From the NCBI GenBank assembly GCA_019090315.1, contig JAHRWD010000080.1, forward strand, positions 1 through 41,738: 41,738 bases of DNA, in the 5' to 3' direction. Numbering within the stretch: the first letter of the stretch is position 1; every line of letters starts with the position of its first letter. Below are positions 1 through 8,251 of the stretch, piece after piece. Source of the DNA: Pseudomonadales bacterium. GTDB taxonomy: Bacteria > Pseudomonadota > Gammaproteobacteria > Pseudomonadales > JAHRWD01. Below the pieces are notes generated by a model. The model did no database searches. It was not told the origin of the DNA and worked only from the letters and a program-made list of their open reading frames with translations. The translations under genes were made by a program, and so were the position numbers.

Positions 1-1155
1 CGGCAAGCCATTTATCTCAACGACGTTGTCCAGCATGCGCGTGAAGATGGCGACAGTCTCTCGATACGCTTGCCAGTCAAAGCGGGCACGATCGGTGAAG
101 GGATCCAGCACGAACTTGGTGAGATTGATCGAGCCCAGCAGGCATGCGCCATAGGGGGGCAGGGGTTGCTCGCCACAGGGGTTCGTCGCGCGCACGTTCT
201 CGCAGAACCAGTTGTTGTTCATCTCGTTGACCTTGTCGATCAGGATAAAACCCGGTTCGGCAAAATCGTAGGTGGATTTCATGATGTGGTTCCAGAGCTC
301 TTTGGCCGGTAGCGTCTGGTAGATTTTGCAGGCGACTTCGCCTTCGTCGTTGGTAATCAGATTGTCGTTGGTGGGCCAGTCGAGCCAGAGTAGTTTTGAC
401 TCTTTGGCGAGCTCGTCCACTTCTGCACGTTCTTTCTGGCTGATGGGGAAAGCCAGATCCCATGGTTTGTCATTTTTAACCGCTTCGATGAAATCTTCTG
501 TGATCAGCAGCGACAGGTTGAACTGGCGCAGGCGGCCATCTTCACGTTTTGCATCGATAAATTCCATCACGTCTGGATGGCGTACATCGAAGGTTGCCAT
601 CTGTGCACCACGTCGGCCGCCGGCGGAGGAGACGGTGAAACACATGCGGTCGTAGATATCCATAAAGGACAATGGGCCAGAGGTGAGTGCGCCCGCGCCG
701 GAAACGTATGCGCCACGGGGGCGTAATGTCGAGAAATCGTAACCGATGCCGCAGCCTGCTTTTAGTGTCAGGCCTGCTTCGTGTACTTTGCCGAGAATAT
801 CGTCCATTGAATCTTCAACGGTGCCGGATACGGTGCAGTTGATGGTGGAGGTGGCGGGTTTGTAGGCCAGCGCACCGGCGTTTGAAACAATTCGACCAGC
901 CGGAATGCAGCCCTGTCGTAATGCCCATAAAAAACGTGAGTACCAGCTATTGGCCAGTTCGATGGTTTCTTCGCAATCCGCCAGTGCCCGTGCTACTCGC
1001 TGATAGGTGGTATCGATATCGTGATCAACGATATCGCCTTCTTTACTCTTCAGGCAGTATTTTTTATCCCAGATATCTACGGAGGCATCCTGCAGTTCGA
1101 TCTCCATGGCGGAGGGAGTGTCTTTGTTGACTGCGGACAGGTGGTTGTGTGGCAT
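1..1155 (-). CDS. nrdJ: Adenosylcobalamin-dependent (class II) ribonucleotide reductase, N-terminal part
   Basis: The reading frame starts at an ATG at 1155 and stays open to the left window edge, giving 385 residues of a longer protein whose C-terminus is outside. Class II reductases make deoxyribonucleotides using a cobalamin radical, without needing oxygen. Seen here: INCTVSGT around Cys107, LKAGCGIGYDFSTLRPRG near 131-148, SSAGGRRGAQMATFD, REDGRLRQFNLSLL, and the active-site motif NPCGEQPLPPYGACLLGSIN near 325-344. The order and wording of these motifs match long bacterial NrdJ rather than class I NrdA; that is a memory-based family call. Weak AGGG about 10 nt before the ATG. Two NrdR-type boxes lie about 410 bp upstream. 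Truncation is only by the window. Confidence 0.93.
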   Translation of the reverse strand, partial: MPHNHLSAVNKDTPSAMEIELQDASVDIWDKKYCLKSKEGDIVDHDIDTTYQRVARALADCEETIELANSWYSRFLWALRQGCIPAGRIVSNAGALAYKPATSTINCTVSGTVEDSMDDILGKVHEAGLTLKAGCGIGYDFSTLRPRGAYVSGAGALTSGPLSFMDIYDRMCFTVSSAGGRRGAQMATFDVRHPDVMEFIDAKREDGRLRQFNLSLLITEDFIEAVKNDKPWDLAFPISQKERAEVDELAKESKLLWLDWPTNDNLITNDEGEVACKIYQTLPAKELWNHIMKSTYDFAEPGFILIDKVNEMNNNWFCENVRATNPCGEQPLPPYGACLLGSINLTKFVLDPFTDRARFDWQAYRETVAIFTRMLDNVVEINGLP

Positions 1156-1199
1156 TTGATGAATCCCTTTTAGGTGTTATGGATGCCTTGGCACGATAC

Positions 1200-1391
1200 A
1201 AATGCAGAGACCTTCGCACGAGAGCCATTTTGCTCCCATGCTGCGTTGAAAATACACCCAAAGCACTCGCTCCTCTCACGGGGCGGGCTCTGCTCAATCG
1301 GTCATTTACACTTGTAAACTCCCTCTCTGCGCGTATTTTCGCCTTGCCTGGAAGCAAAATCATCTCCCGTGCAAAGGTCTCTTGCGTTCAT
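1200..1391. repeat. Long imperfect inverted repeat (dispersed-repeat or MITE-like element)
   Basis: The arm at about 1200-1255 pairs with the arm at about 1333-1391. The best matched part (1211-1255 against 1333-1377) has the same CCTT-GCACG-GAG start, ATTTTGCT core and GAAAATAC end in each arm, with a 1-nt offset. The centre contains a small palindrome, TTTACACTTGTAAA. It encodes nothing. The style recalls long palindromic intergenic repeats of marine gammaproteobacteria, but the window has no second copy, so 'dispersed' is inference. It lies in the presumed nrdJ leader. Confidence 0.65.
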
Positions 1392-1413
1392 GCTTTCTAT
1401 CTTCCGATGGCTA

Positions 1414-1453
1414 CATAAACTGGGGATTTATGGTGGTAAACGCCCAGTTTATG
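1414..1453. other. Stem-loop, 11-bp perfect stem
   Basis: CATAAACTGGG (1414-1424) and CCCAGTTTATG (1443-1453) are exact reverse complements around an 18-nt loop. It lies in the presumed nrdJ leader next to the inverted repeat. No T-run follows on the minus strand, so it is not a standard terminator. Function unknown. Confidence 0.5.
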
Positions 1454-1565
1454 CGGCTCCTGGCGGAGGTGAAAGCAACGTTTTTGTACGTGGTTGGCTC
1501 TCTTGTTTTGTTGGTTTTTTTGAGCTAAACGGTTTTGAGGTGTTCGGCGGTGAAGAGCGTATAAA

Positions 1566-1612
1566 GTACTACATAATGTGTTTGATTAGAATCCCTGCAC
1601 TATATGTAGTGT
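1566..1612 (-). promoter_or_regulatory. Paired NrdR-type boxes
   Basis: Two 16-bp imperfect palindromes occur at 1566-1581 and 1597-1612. On the minus strand the second reads ACACTACATATAGTGC, a near-perfect fit to the NrdR consensus acaCwAtATaTwGtgt; the first reads ACACATTATGTAGTAC, about 12 of 16. Their start-to-start distance is exactly 31 bp, three helical turns, the usual spacing of NrdR box pairs. NrdR represses ribonucleotide reductase genes, so nrdJ at 1155 is the likely target although msrA at 1869 is nearer. No convincing -35/-10 pair could be assigned. Confidence 0.75.
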
Positions 1613-1868
1613 TGGTGTGTAAATTGACCGATGCGCTTAAAAGCACCGATCAGGCATCGAAATGCGGGGAAAGGCCGGTGTAACTTCGCCGAAAAAAAAT
1701 TCAAAAATAGTTCGGTTTTTTTTGCCAGCAAAAAATAGATTTACAGGCTGGATAGAAGATCGGCGTTTGGCTATGGACAGCCGGCTATCAACCCCATTAC
1801 TCTTAGCGCTGAAGTAACAGGCTTCACACAACATTCAACTAAGAAATGGTCACGAAAGAGTACAAACC

Positions 1869-2498
1869 ATGCAGGATATGAATTCGATAATTGGGGCTGA
1901 CGACGCACTACCGGGCAGGAATGAGAAGATGCCGGTGCCGGAACTTCACTATGTATTGCCAGCACGAATGAGCGCACCGTTTCCGGATGGGCTGGAGCAG
2001 GCGCTGTTTGGCCTGGGTTGTTTCTGGGGAGCTGAGCGTGCTTTCTGGCAGTTGGAGGGTGTCTATATGACTGCGGTAGGCTATGCGGGTGGTTTTACCG
2101 TGAACCCGAATTATGAGGAGGTGTGCAGTGGTCGCACCGGCCATACCGAGGTCGTGTTGGTGGTGTTTGATCCCAAACAAGTGAGTTACTCGGAGTTGTT
2201 AACGGTATTTTGGGAAAATCATAATCCAACCCAGGGGATGCGTCAGGGTAATGATCTTGGCAGCCAGTATCGTTCTGCTATCTATAACTACTCCGAGGCG
2301 CAGCAGCAACAGGCGCTGGAATCAAAAGGACACTATCAGCAGAAGATAGCAGCGAAGAATTTTGGACCCATCACCACAGAGATACTGACCGCAGCGCCGT
2401 TCTATTATGCGGAGGATTATCACCAGCAGTATCTGGCAAAGGTGCCGAATGGTTACTGCGGGCTGGGTGGTGTTGGCATTACCTACAGTGATCAATAG
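1869..2498 (+). CDS. msrA: Peptide-methionine (S)-S-oxide reductase MsrA
   Basis: Reduces methionine-S-sulfoxide in proteins and free methionine. The 209-residue product contains the catalytic [11 protein letters not shown] motif (nucleophilic Cys), [43 protein letters not shown], and a C-terminal GYCGLGG whose Cys probably serves as resolving residue. The N-terminal extension [14 protein letters not shown] matches the long E. coli-type MsrA, which supports the ATG at 1869 over internal starts. The stop is 6 bp before nfo, so the two are probably co-transcribed as an oxidative-damage repair pair. Confidence 0.96.
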   Translation: MQDMNSIIGADDALPGRNEKMPVPELHYVLPARMSAPFPDGLEQALFGLGCFWGAERAFWQLEGVYMTAVGYAGGFTVNPNYEEVCSGRTGHTEVVLVVFDPKQVSYSELLTVFWENHNPTQGMRQGNDLGSQYRSAIYNYSEAQQQQALESKGHYQQKIAAKNFGPITTEILTAAPFYYAEDYHQQYLAKVPNGYCGLGGVGITYSDQ

Positions 2499-2504
2499 CC
2501 AACC

Positions 2505-3350
2505 ATGAAATATATAGGCGCACATGTGAGTGCTAGCGGTGGTGTTGAAAATGCACCGCTTAATGCCGCTGCGATAGGAGCCAGTGCCTTTGCGCTGTTC
2601 ACCAAAAACCAGCGTCGCTGGGAAGCCAAACCCTTAACTGAAAAAAGTATCGAGGCGTTTAAGGCTAATTGCGCGGAGCATGGCTTCGGCCCCGGGCAGG
2701 TATTGCCCCACGATAGCTATCTGATCAATCTTGGTCATGCGGATAAGGGCGCGCTGGAAAAATCCCGCGCTGCGTTTATCGATGAGCTGCAACGTTGCGA
2801 GCAGCTTGGGCTTATCTATCTGAACTTTCATCCCGGTAGTCATCTCCGTCGAATTAGCGAAACCGAATGCCTGGCGCTGATTGCCGAGTCGATCAATATT
2901 GCGCTGGATCAAACCGAAGGTGTCAGCGCGGTGATTGAAAATACCGCCGGGCAGGGCAGTAATCTGGGCTTTAAATTTGAGCAGCTTGCAGAGATTATCG
3001 ATCAGGTCGAGGATAAATCCCGGGTCGCGGTATGTCTGGATACCTGCCACGCCTTTGCGGCGGGCTACGATCTTCGTTCAACCGAGCTATGTGAAAAGGT
3101 ATTTACCGAGTTTGATCAGGTGGTGGGCTTTCAATATCTGAAAGGCATGCACCTGAACGGTTCAAAAAGTGAATTTAATAGCCATGTTGATCGGCATCAC
3201 AGCCTTGATCAGGGCAATTTGGGACAGGATGTATTTCAGTACCTGATGGCAGATTCCCGTTTTGACGGGATCCCGCTGATTCTGGAAACCATCGACAGTG
3301 CGCGCTGGCCGGAAGAGATTGAGTGGCTGCGTTCTTTGGCGGCGGCTTAG
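2505..3350 (+). CDS. nfo: Endonuclease IV (AP endonuclease)
   Basis: Cleaves DNA at abasic sites and removes 3' blocking groups in base excision repair. 281 residues, close to the E. coli length. All nine zinc ligands of E. coli Nfo sit at the same numbers: His69, His109, Glu145, Asp179, His182, His216, Asp229, His231 and Glu261, within motifs [46 protein letters not shown] and LILETID. The enzyme should therefore be fully active. It begins 6 bp after msrA. Its 3' end converges on the gene at 3405. Confidence 0.98.
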   Translation: MKYIGAHVSASGGVENAPLNAAAIGASAFALFTKNQRRWEAKPLTEKSIEAFKANCAEHGFGPGQVLPHDSYLINLGHADKGALEKSRAAFIDELQRCEQLGLIYLNFHPGSHLRRISETECLALIAESINIALDQTEGVSAVIENTAGQGSNLGFKFEQLAEIIDQVEDKSRVAVCLDTCHAFAAGYDLRSTELCEKVFTEFDQVVGFQYLKGMHLNGSKSEFNSHVDRHHSLDQGNLGQDVFQYLMADSRFDGIPLILETIDSARWPEEIEWLRSLAAA

Positions 3351-3404
3351 CTCAATACGCACATTGGTTTACATGTGAGGTTTGGGTGGGCTGAATAGCT
3401 GCCA

Positions 3405-3953
3405 TCAATCCAGTATGTTTTTGACAGGCTCTTCCAGTGACGTCATCCCTGCGCTGCGTCCAATTTCCAGCGCTTGCTCGGTATCAAGGTTCTGGTTTAA
3501 CCCGGCATCCAGAGCGAACAGCGCACCCACGCGATTACCGCTGGCACAATGCACCATTACCGGATAATCCGCCGGGTCGCTCAATGCACTGATCAGCGCG
3601 CTGCTATTTTCTATAGAAACGCCTGCAATACCAGCGACCGGAATGGAGATAAATTTCATTCCCAGGCCCTGTACGATTTTTTGCTCATCCCAGTTGCCGG
3701 TTTCTGTTGTCGGGCGAAGCGTAATAATGGTTTTGTAGCCCTTCTGTTTAGCTTCTATCAGCTGTGCTTCGCTGGGTTGGCCGCCGGTAAGAATTCCAGG
3801 AAAGGGTTGTTTGGCGTTTTTAATCGCAGTCGCCGGCGCTTCGGTGGTGATTGGTGCGGATGTTTTGGGTGCGTAGTCGTTACTCCATGCGGGCTGGATT
3901 ACCACAAGCATCAGTAGCGCAATTGAAAGACGGGACAGGGAATGCTTTAACAT
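3405..3953 (-). CDS. Exported DUF442-type tyrosine-phosphatase-like protein
   Basis: 182 residues. Residues 1-24 form a signal peptide with a hydrophobic core and a likely cut after PAWS or nearby, so the protein should act in the periplasm. The phosphatase-like fold follows: GILTGGQPSEAQL (about 53-65), TIITLRP, and the active-site loop VHCASGNRVGAL with Cys136 and Arg141. The loop is C-x4-R, as in DUF442 and rhodanese-like proteins, rather than the classical C-x5-R of tyrosine phosphatases. The substrate is unknown. It stands alone, convergent with nfo and divergent from the prenyltransferase. Confidence 0.75.
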   Translation of the reverse strand: MLKHSLSRLSIALLMLVVIQPAWSNDYAPKTSAPITTEAPATAIKNAKQPFPGILTGGQPSEAQLIEAKQKGYKTIITLRPTTETGNWDEQKIVQGLGMKFISIPVAGIAGVSIENSSALISALSDPADYPVMVHCASGNRVGALFALDAGLNQNLDTEQALEIGRSAGMTSLEEPVKNILD

Positions 3954-4077
3954 TATAATTTCCTTCCTGGTTGTGCGGGGCTGGATGCACAGGATTAGTT
4001 AACCTTAACCGGTGGTTATAATTCCAGCTCTGAAAGCGCGAATCAATGCTAACTTGTCGGAGTACCAGGAACTAAAC

Positions 4078-4998
4078 GTGGCGAAATCATCTACCAACAG
4101 ATTGTATAACTATTTTATGGCAACTCGCCCCCAATTTCTTCCAACGATTGTGTTGCCGATTTTTCTTGGTAGTGCGGTTGCCTGGCATCAAACCGGTGTT
4201 TTTCATTTTCATCTGTTTGCGATAGCACTATTGGCAGGCATGTTTGTTTCATCCGGGGTCAACGTATTAAACGACTATTTTGATTTTAAAAGTGGTGCGG
4301 ATAACTATAACCCTGACCCACTCACGCCTTTCGCCGGGGGTAGTCGAGTGATTCAGCAACAACAGCTGAGCCCCCAGTCCATTTTCAGATTGGGCACCGG
4401 TTTATTGATTGCAGCGGCACTACTGGGGTTTTATCTGGTTGCACAGACAGGTTGGCCGTTACTGGCTATCGGGTTGCTTGGCATCGCAATTGGAGTGTTT
4501 TATACCTCCCCGCCCTTTGCCTTTAGTTATCGCGGGTTGGGTGAGATTAGTATCGGTATCGGGTTTGGCTGGCTGACCGTAACCGGCGCATATTTCGTAC
4601 AAACCGGTTTGTTGTTTTCCTGGCCGGTTTTTATTGCGGGCTCGCTAACCGCATTGCTAACCATGTCGGTTGTATTGGTTAATGAATTTCCCGATGCGCG
4701 ATATGACCAGAAAGCCGGTAAAAATACCCTGGTGGTTCTGATGGGTTTAAAGGGAGCACGATGGTTGTTTTTTGCGGTACTTGGCTCCGTGTTTCTGATT
4801 GTCTGGCTGGCTATTCAGCAGAACAATTTAACCGGCTACCATTGGTGGGCGCTGCTGCCGATACCACTACTTGCCATGATCATAAAACTGTTTCCACCCC
4901 GTGAGCTGAATAATGATGAGATGGTTGCGGTAGTGAAGCCCACCATCGCCCTGCATTCTTCCGTGATGGCGCTGCTGATTCTCGGATTTATTCTGTAA
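4078..4998 (+). CDS. UbiA-family prenyltransferase, MenA-like
   Basis: Integral membrane enzyme that attaches a polyprenyl chain to an aromatic acceptor. The first Asp-rich motif is NVLNDYFDFKSGAD; the second is NEFPDARYDQKAGKNT. Several hydrophobic segments surround them. The wording NDYFDFKSGAD...PFAGGSRVIQ resembles MenA (1,4-dihydroxy-2-naphthoate prenyltransferase) rather than UbiA, which reads NDIADRDID. An in-frame GTG lies at 4012, but the GTG at 4078 has AGGA 9 nt upstream and gives 306 residues starting just before the usual TRPQFLP region, so I chose it. No other menaquinone genes are in the window, so the acceptor is uncertain. Confidence 0.8.
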   Translation: MAKSSTNRLYNYFMATRPQFLPTIVLPIFLGSAVAWHQTGVFHFHLFAIALLAGMFVSSGVNVLNDYFDFKSGADNYNPDPLTPFAGGSRVIQQQQLSPQSIFRLGTGLLIAAALLGFYLVAQTGWPLLAIGLLGIAIGVFYTSPPFAFSYRGLGEISIGIGFGWLTVTGAYFVQTGLLFSWPVFIAGSLTALLTMSVVLVNEFPDARYDQKAGKNTLVVLMGLKGARWLFFAVLGSVFLIVWLAIQQNNLTGYHWWALLPIPLLAMIIKLFPPRELNNDEMVAVVKPTIALHSSVMALLILGFIL

Positions 4999-5022
4999 AA
5001 CAAATTGAGAGCGGGTTATTTT

Positions 5023-5183
5023 AAGGAACCTCTGATCAAGTCCAATTATTTTATGCTGGCTAAAATGCCCCCTGATTTCCCCGAAATTCGTTGCAATAGA
5101 GTGACTATTACATCTCTTTTCGTGAAAATCAGGAATCATTTTTTCTCAGCTTAATTCTAATCGACTTATATCAGAGATTTCCT
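5023..5183. repeat. MITE-like element with terminal inverted repeats
   Basis: The left end AAGGAACCTCTGATCAAGTC and the right end at 5163-5183 are imperfect inverted repeats of about 21 bp. Inside is a second inverted pair, CCTGATTTCCCCGAA near 5071 and TTCGTGAAAATCAGG near 5120. The element is about 160 bp and has no coding capacity, like a transposon-derived MITE. No transposase is present in the window and the mobilising family was not identified. It ends about 110 bp before rpe, inside a 296-bp intergenic region. Confidence 0.65.
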
Positions 5184-5294
5184 AAATAGCCTTAGCACTG
5201 TTGGGTTCTGTTCCATTACAATGCCCGCAAATTAACCGGACTTAATCAACGCTTTCTTAGCTACCGCACCGATCTGGCCGATCAGGAGATTTCA

Positions 5295-5969
5295 TTGGAC
5301 TACCAAATAGCACCTTCAATACTTGCAGCAGACCTGGCTCGGCTGGGTGATGAAGTAGAGGCGGTGCTCACCGCCGGTACCGATATCGTTCACTTTGATG
5401 TGATGGATAATCACTACGTGCCCAATCTGACCTTTGGCCCATCGGTCTGTAAGGCGTTGGTGAATTACGGGATCAAAGCACCGATTGATGTGCATTTGAT
5501 GGTGAGTCCGGTGGATCGCATTATCGGTGATTTTGCCGAGGCCGGCGCGACCTACATTACCTTCCACCCGGAAGCGAGCGAGCATCTTGATCGCAGTATC
5601 CAGCTGATTCGTGATGCGGGTTGCAAGCCCGGGTTGGTTTTTAATCCCGCCACGCCGCTGCACTACCTGGATTATGAGATGGATAAGCTCGATATGATTC
5701 TGCTGATGTCGGTAAACCCCGGTTTTGGTGGACAGTCGTTTATACCTTCAACCCTGCAGAAGTTGCGAGAGACTCGTCAGCGTATCGATGCCAGCGGTTT
5801 TGATATTCGGCTAGAGGTGGATGGCGGCGTTGGGGTGAAAAATATCCGTGAAATAGCCGAGGCTGGCGCAGATACATTTGTTGCAGGCTCCGCCATTTTT
5901 GGTAGCGACGATTATGCAAAAACCGTGAGAGCGATGCGTGATGAGCTGGCTCTGGTTGGCTCGGCGTAG
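5295..5969 (+). CDS. rpe: Ribulose-phosphate 3-epimerase
   Basis: Interconverts ribulose 5-phosphate and xylulose 5-phosphate in the pentose phosphate pathway; cytosolic TIM barrel of 224 residues. Motifs seen: [66 protein letters not shown] and FVAGSAIFG, which carry the metal-binding His/Asp residues and the phosphate site. The start is TTG at 5295, supported by AGGAG 6 nt upstream; the TTG may limit expression. It is first in rpe-gph-trpE, an order shared with Pseudomonas, with 8 bp to gph. The MITE-like element lies upstream. Confidence 0.97.
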   Translation: MDYQIAPSILAADLARLGDEVEAVLTAGTDIVHFDVMDNHYVPNLTFGPSVCKALVNYGIKAPIDVHLMVSPVDRIIGDFAEAGATYITFHPEASEHLDRSIQLIRDAGCKPGLVFNPATPLHYLDYEMDKLDMILLMSVNPGFGGQSFIPSTLQKLRETRQRIDASGFDIRLEVDGGVGVKNIREIAEAGADTFVAGSAIFGSDDYAKTVRAMRDELALVGSA

Positions 5970-5977
5970 GTCTCTAT

Positions 5978-6703
5978 ATGTCGTTAAATGAATCGATGTT
6001 GGGGCTAACTGGCGGAAAACCACCTGAGTTGGTGATGTTTGATCTGGATGGTACCCTGATTGATAGCGTGCCGGATATTGCCGTGGCGATAGACCGAATG
6101 CTTGAAAGCATCGGCCGTACGGCCGTTGGTGAAGGCCAGGTTCGCAACTGGGTCGGTAATGGTTCAGCCGCGCTGGTAGCCAGGGCATTGATGAATCGCC
6201 AGATTCCATCTGAGAAAATTGATCAAACGCTGGATGACTTGCAAACCAATCAGACTGAATTGTGGAAGAAGGGTGTTGCGGGCTTCCAGCATTTTTACTC
6301 CAACGATTGTGCCGAACACACCCGGATATATCCCGGCGTGATCGAATTTCTGGATTACCTGGCCGAGCGGCAAGTGCCGATGGCGATTCTAACCAACAAG
6401 CCAACCCTGTTTACTGGGCCAATATTAGAAGCGCTTAAACTTGATCATTACTTTGGGCAAGTTGTCTGTGGCGATACCTGCGAACGCAAAAAACCCGAGC
6501 CGGATCAGCTTCACTATCTATTAAGAAAATACGATACGAAAGCCGAGCATAGCTTGATGATCGGCGATTCGATTAACGATGTGCTGGCCGCTCGTAACGC
6601 CAATGTTCCGGTTATCGCGGTAAGTTACGGGTACAACTATGACGGTCCCATCGCGAATTCCAACCCGGATATAACAGTCGATTCGCTGGCCGAATTAATC
6701 TGA
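5978..6703 (+). CDS. gph: Phosphoglycolate phosphatase
   Basis: HAD-superfamily hydrolase that removes phosphate from 2-phosphoglycolate, formed during repair of 3'-phosphoglycolate DNA ends. 241 residues. HAD motif I is [16 protein letters not shown] (about 20-35), motif II is AILTNKP, motif III is the Lys in KKPEPDQL, and motif IV is [15 protein letters not shown]. The helical cap lies between motifs I and II. It sits between rpe and trpE as in Pseudomonas, which supports gph over other HAD phosphatases. Its stop codon lies in the stem of a short hairpin ahead of trpE. Confidence 0.93.
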   Translation: MSLNESMLGLTGGKPPELVMFDLDGTLIDSVPDIAVAIDRMLESIGRTAVGEGQVRNWVGNGSAALVARALMNRQIPSEKIDQTLDDLQTNQTELWKKGVAGFQHFYSNDCAEHTRIYPGVIEFLDYLAERQVPMAILTNKPTLFTGPILEALKLDHYFGQVVCGDTCERKKPEPDQLHYLLRKYDTKAEHSLMIGDSINDVLAARNANVPVIAVSYGYNYDGPIANSNPDITVDSLAELI

Positions 6704-6717
6704 GAGCAACGCTCTCA
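6701..6717 (+). promoter_or_regulatory. Short perfect hairpin between gph and trpE
   Basis: TGAGAGC (6701-6707) pairs with GCTCTCA (6711-6717) around the loop AAC. The stem begins at the gph stop codon and ends 17 nt before the preferred trpE ATG (6735), or 2 nt before the alternative TTG (6720). There is no T-run, so it is not an intrinsic terminator. It could affect trpE translation or message stability. Confidence 0.4.
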
Positions 6718-6734
6718 ACTTGAATAAAAGCATT

Positions 6735-8234
6735 ATGAATCCCATCCAATTTGAACAATTCGCCAGCCAAGATTACAACCGCATCCCGGTTTACCGGGAA
6801 CTGCTGGCGGATTTTGAAACACCCCTCAGCACCTACCTCAAATTAGCTGAAGACAACGCCTATACGTATATTCTGGAATCGGTTCAGGGCGGCGACAAAT
6901 GGGGGCGCTATTCATTTATCGGACTGTCCTGCAAAACCCTGCTGCGGGTAAATGCCAATCTGGTGGAAGTGCTCGAAGAGGGTAAAGTTGTCGAGTCTGG
7001 CGAATACGCAGACCCGCTGGAATTCGTCGATCAATTTTCAGATCGATACCGTGCACCCGAGCTGCCGGAGTTGCCGCTTTTTGTGGGTGGGCTGGTCGGT
7101 TACTTTGGTTACGATACCGTTCGGTTGATTGAGCCGCGCCTGGGTGCCAATGACAAACCAGACCCGATTGGAAACCCCGATATTCTATTGATGCTATCGG
7201 AGGAGCTGGTTGTTTTTGACAATATCAGTGGCCGACTTTTTCTGATCGTACATGCAGACCCAGCCCAAACCGATGCGTATCAAAATTCCGTAACCCGGTT
7301 GGATCAGCTCGAAGCAAAGCTCAATGAATCGTTGGTAAACCCACCGACACGCCTCTGTACCAACGTGGATGTACCGCTAAAATCCGAATTTGAATCCAGC
7401 TTCACCCAGCAGGGTTTCGAAGATGCGGTGGACACCATCAAGGAATATATCGTTGCCGGTGACGTGATGCAGGTGGTGCCCTCGCAACGCATGGCCGTGC
7501 AGTTCAAGCATCAGCCGATCGACCTCTACCGCGCACTACGATTTATGAACCCATCGCCCTATATGTTCTATTTGAACCTGGGTGATTTTCACGTGGTCGG
7601 CGCATCGCCAGAAGTGTTGGTGCGAATGGAAGAGGGTGAAATCACCGTACGGCCCATCGCCGGAACCCGCCCGCGGGGAGCCACACCGGAGCAGGATCTG
7701 GCCTACGAAAAAGAGCTGCTGGAAGATCCCAAAGAGTTAGCCGAACACCTGATGCTGATAGACCTGGGCCGGAACGATGTTGGCCGGGTCAGTCAGACCG
7801 GCACCGTAGAGCTGACCGATAAAATGGTGATCGAACGCTACTCCCACGTCATGCATATTGTTTCTAACGTCAGTGGGAAAATGAAACCGGGTGCAACCGC
7901 AATGGATGCACTACGAGCTACTTTTCCGGCGGGAACTCTTTCTGGCGCACCAAAAATTCGCGCGCTTGAAATTATCAACGAGCTGGAGCCGGTTAAACGT
8001 GGCGTCTATTCTGGCGCTGTGGGATACATCGGCTGGAATGGCAATATGGACACCGCCATCGCGATTCGTACCGCAGTAATAAAAGATCAGCAGCTATATG
8101 TGCAGGCAGGGGGTGGAATTGTTGCGGATTCGGTTCCGATCACCGAGTGGGAAGAAACCATCAACAAACGTCGCGCCATGTTCCGTGCGGTTGCAATGGT
8201 GGAACAGAGTGCGCAGCCGGAGCCTGACAAATAG
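6735..8234 (+). CDS. trpE: Anthranilate synthase component I
   Basis: With TrpG, converts chorismate and glutamine to anthranilate, the first step of tryptophan synthesis. 499 residues from the ATG at 6735; an in-frame TTG at 6720 would add five. I chose the ATG because the protein then aligns with the Pseudomonas TrpE start. Residues 46-49 (ILES) are the tryptophan feedback site. Chorismate-binding motifs follow: [70 protein letters not shown] and [10 protein letters not shown]. trpGDC are not in the window, as in pseudomonads where trpE is separate. The stop nearly meets the convergent hemH. Confidence 0.97.
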   Translation: MNPIQFEQFASQDYNRIPVYRELLADFETPLSTYLKLAEDNAYTYILESVQGGDKWGRYSFIGLSCKTLLRVNANLVEVLEEGKVVESGEYADPLEFVDQFSDRYRAPELPELPLFVGGLVGYFGYDTVRLIEPRLGANDKPDPIGNPDILLMLSEELVVFDNISGRLFLIVHADPAQTDAYQNSVTRLDQLEAKLNESLVNPPTRLCTNVDVPLKSEFESSFTQQGFEDAVDTIKEYIVAGDVMQVVPSQRMAVQFKHQPIDLYRALRFMNPSPYMFYLNLGDFHVVGASPEVLVRMEEGEITVRPIAGTRPRGATPEQDLAYEKELLEDPKELAEHLMLIDLGRNDVGRVSQTGTVELTDKMVIERYSHVMHIVSNVSGKMKPGATAMDALRATFPAGTLSGAPKIRALEIINELEPVKRGVYSGAVGYIGWNGNMDTAIAIRTAVIKDQQLYVQAGGGIVADSVPITEWEETINKRRAMFRAVAMVEQSAQPEPDK

Positions 8235-8251
8235 TATTCGTTACACTATTT
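8229..8251. terminator. Possible bidirectional terminator between trpE and hemH
   Basis: AAATAGT (8229-8235) and ACTATTT (8245-8251) form a 7-bp A/T-rich stem that covers both stop codons. A T-run continues on the plus strand and an A-run flanks on the other side. The stem is weak, so termination here is only plausible. Confidence 0.35.

Larger units (their letters stand above)
1156..1868. other. 713-bp intergenic region between nrdJ and msrA
   Basis: Divergent promoter region without a convincing gene on either strand; the short open frames in it have no recognisable family or ribosome binding site. It holds a long inverted repeat (1200-1391), a stem-loop (1414-1453) and paired NrdR-type boxes (1566-1612), listed separately. 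The remainder, 1613-1868, is A/T-run rich. I looked for a cobalamin riboswitch and found no B12-box-like core. Confidence 0.8.

Noticed and set aside
1149..1418. 89-codon plus-strand frame upstream of nrdJ
   Set aside because: It is formed by the long inverted repeat (1200-1391), and starts at the edge of nrdJ; coding is not supported.
1156..1868. Cobalamin riboswitch upstream of the B12-dependent reductase
   Set aside because: I looked for a B12-box-like core on the minus strand and found none; the NrdR boxes explain regulation better.
5811..6404. 197-codon open frame on the minus strand across rpe and gph
   Set aside because: It lies antisense to two certain genes, has no family motif and reads like a shadow frame (Arg/Pro/Ser-rich).
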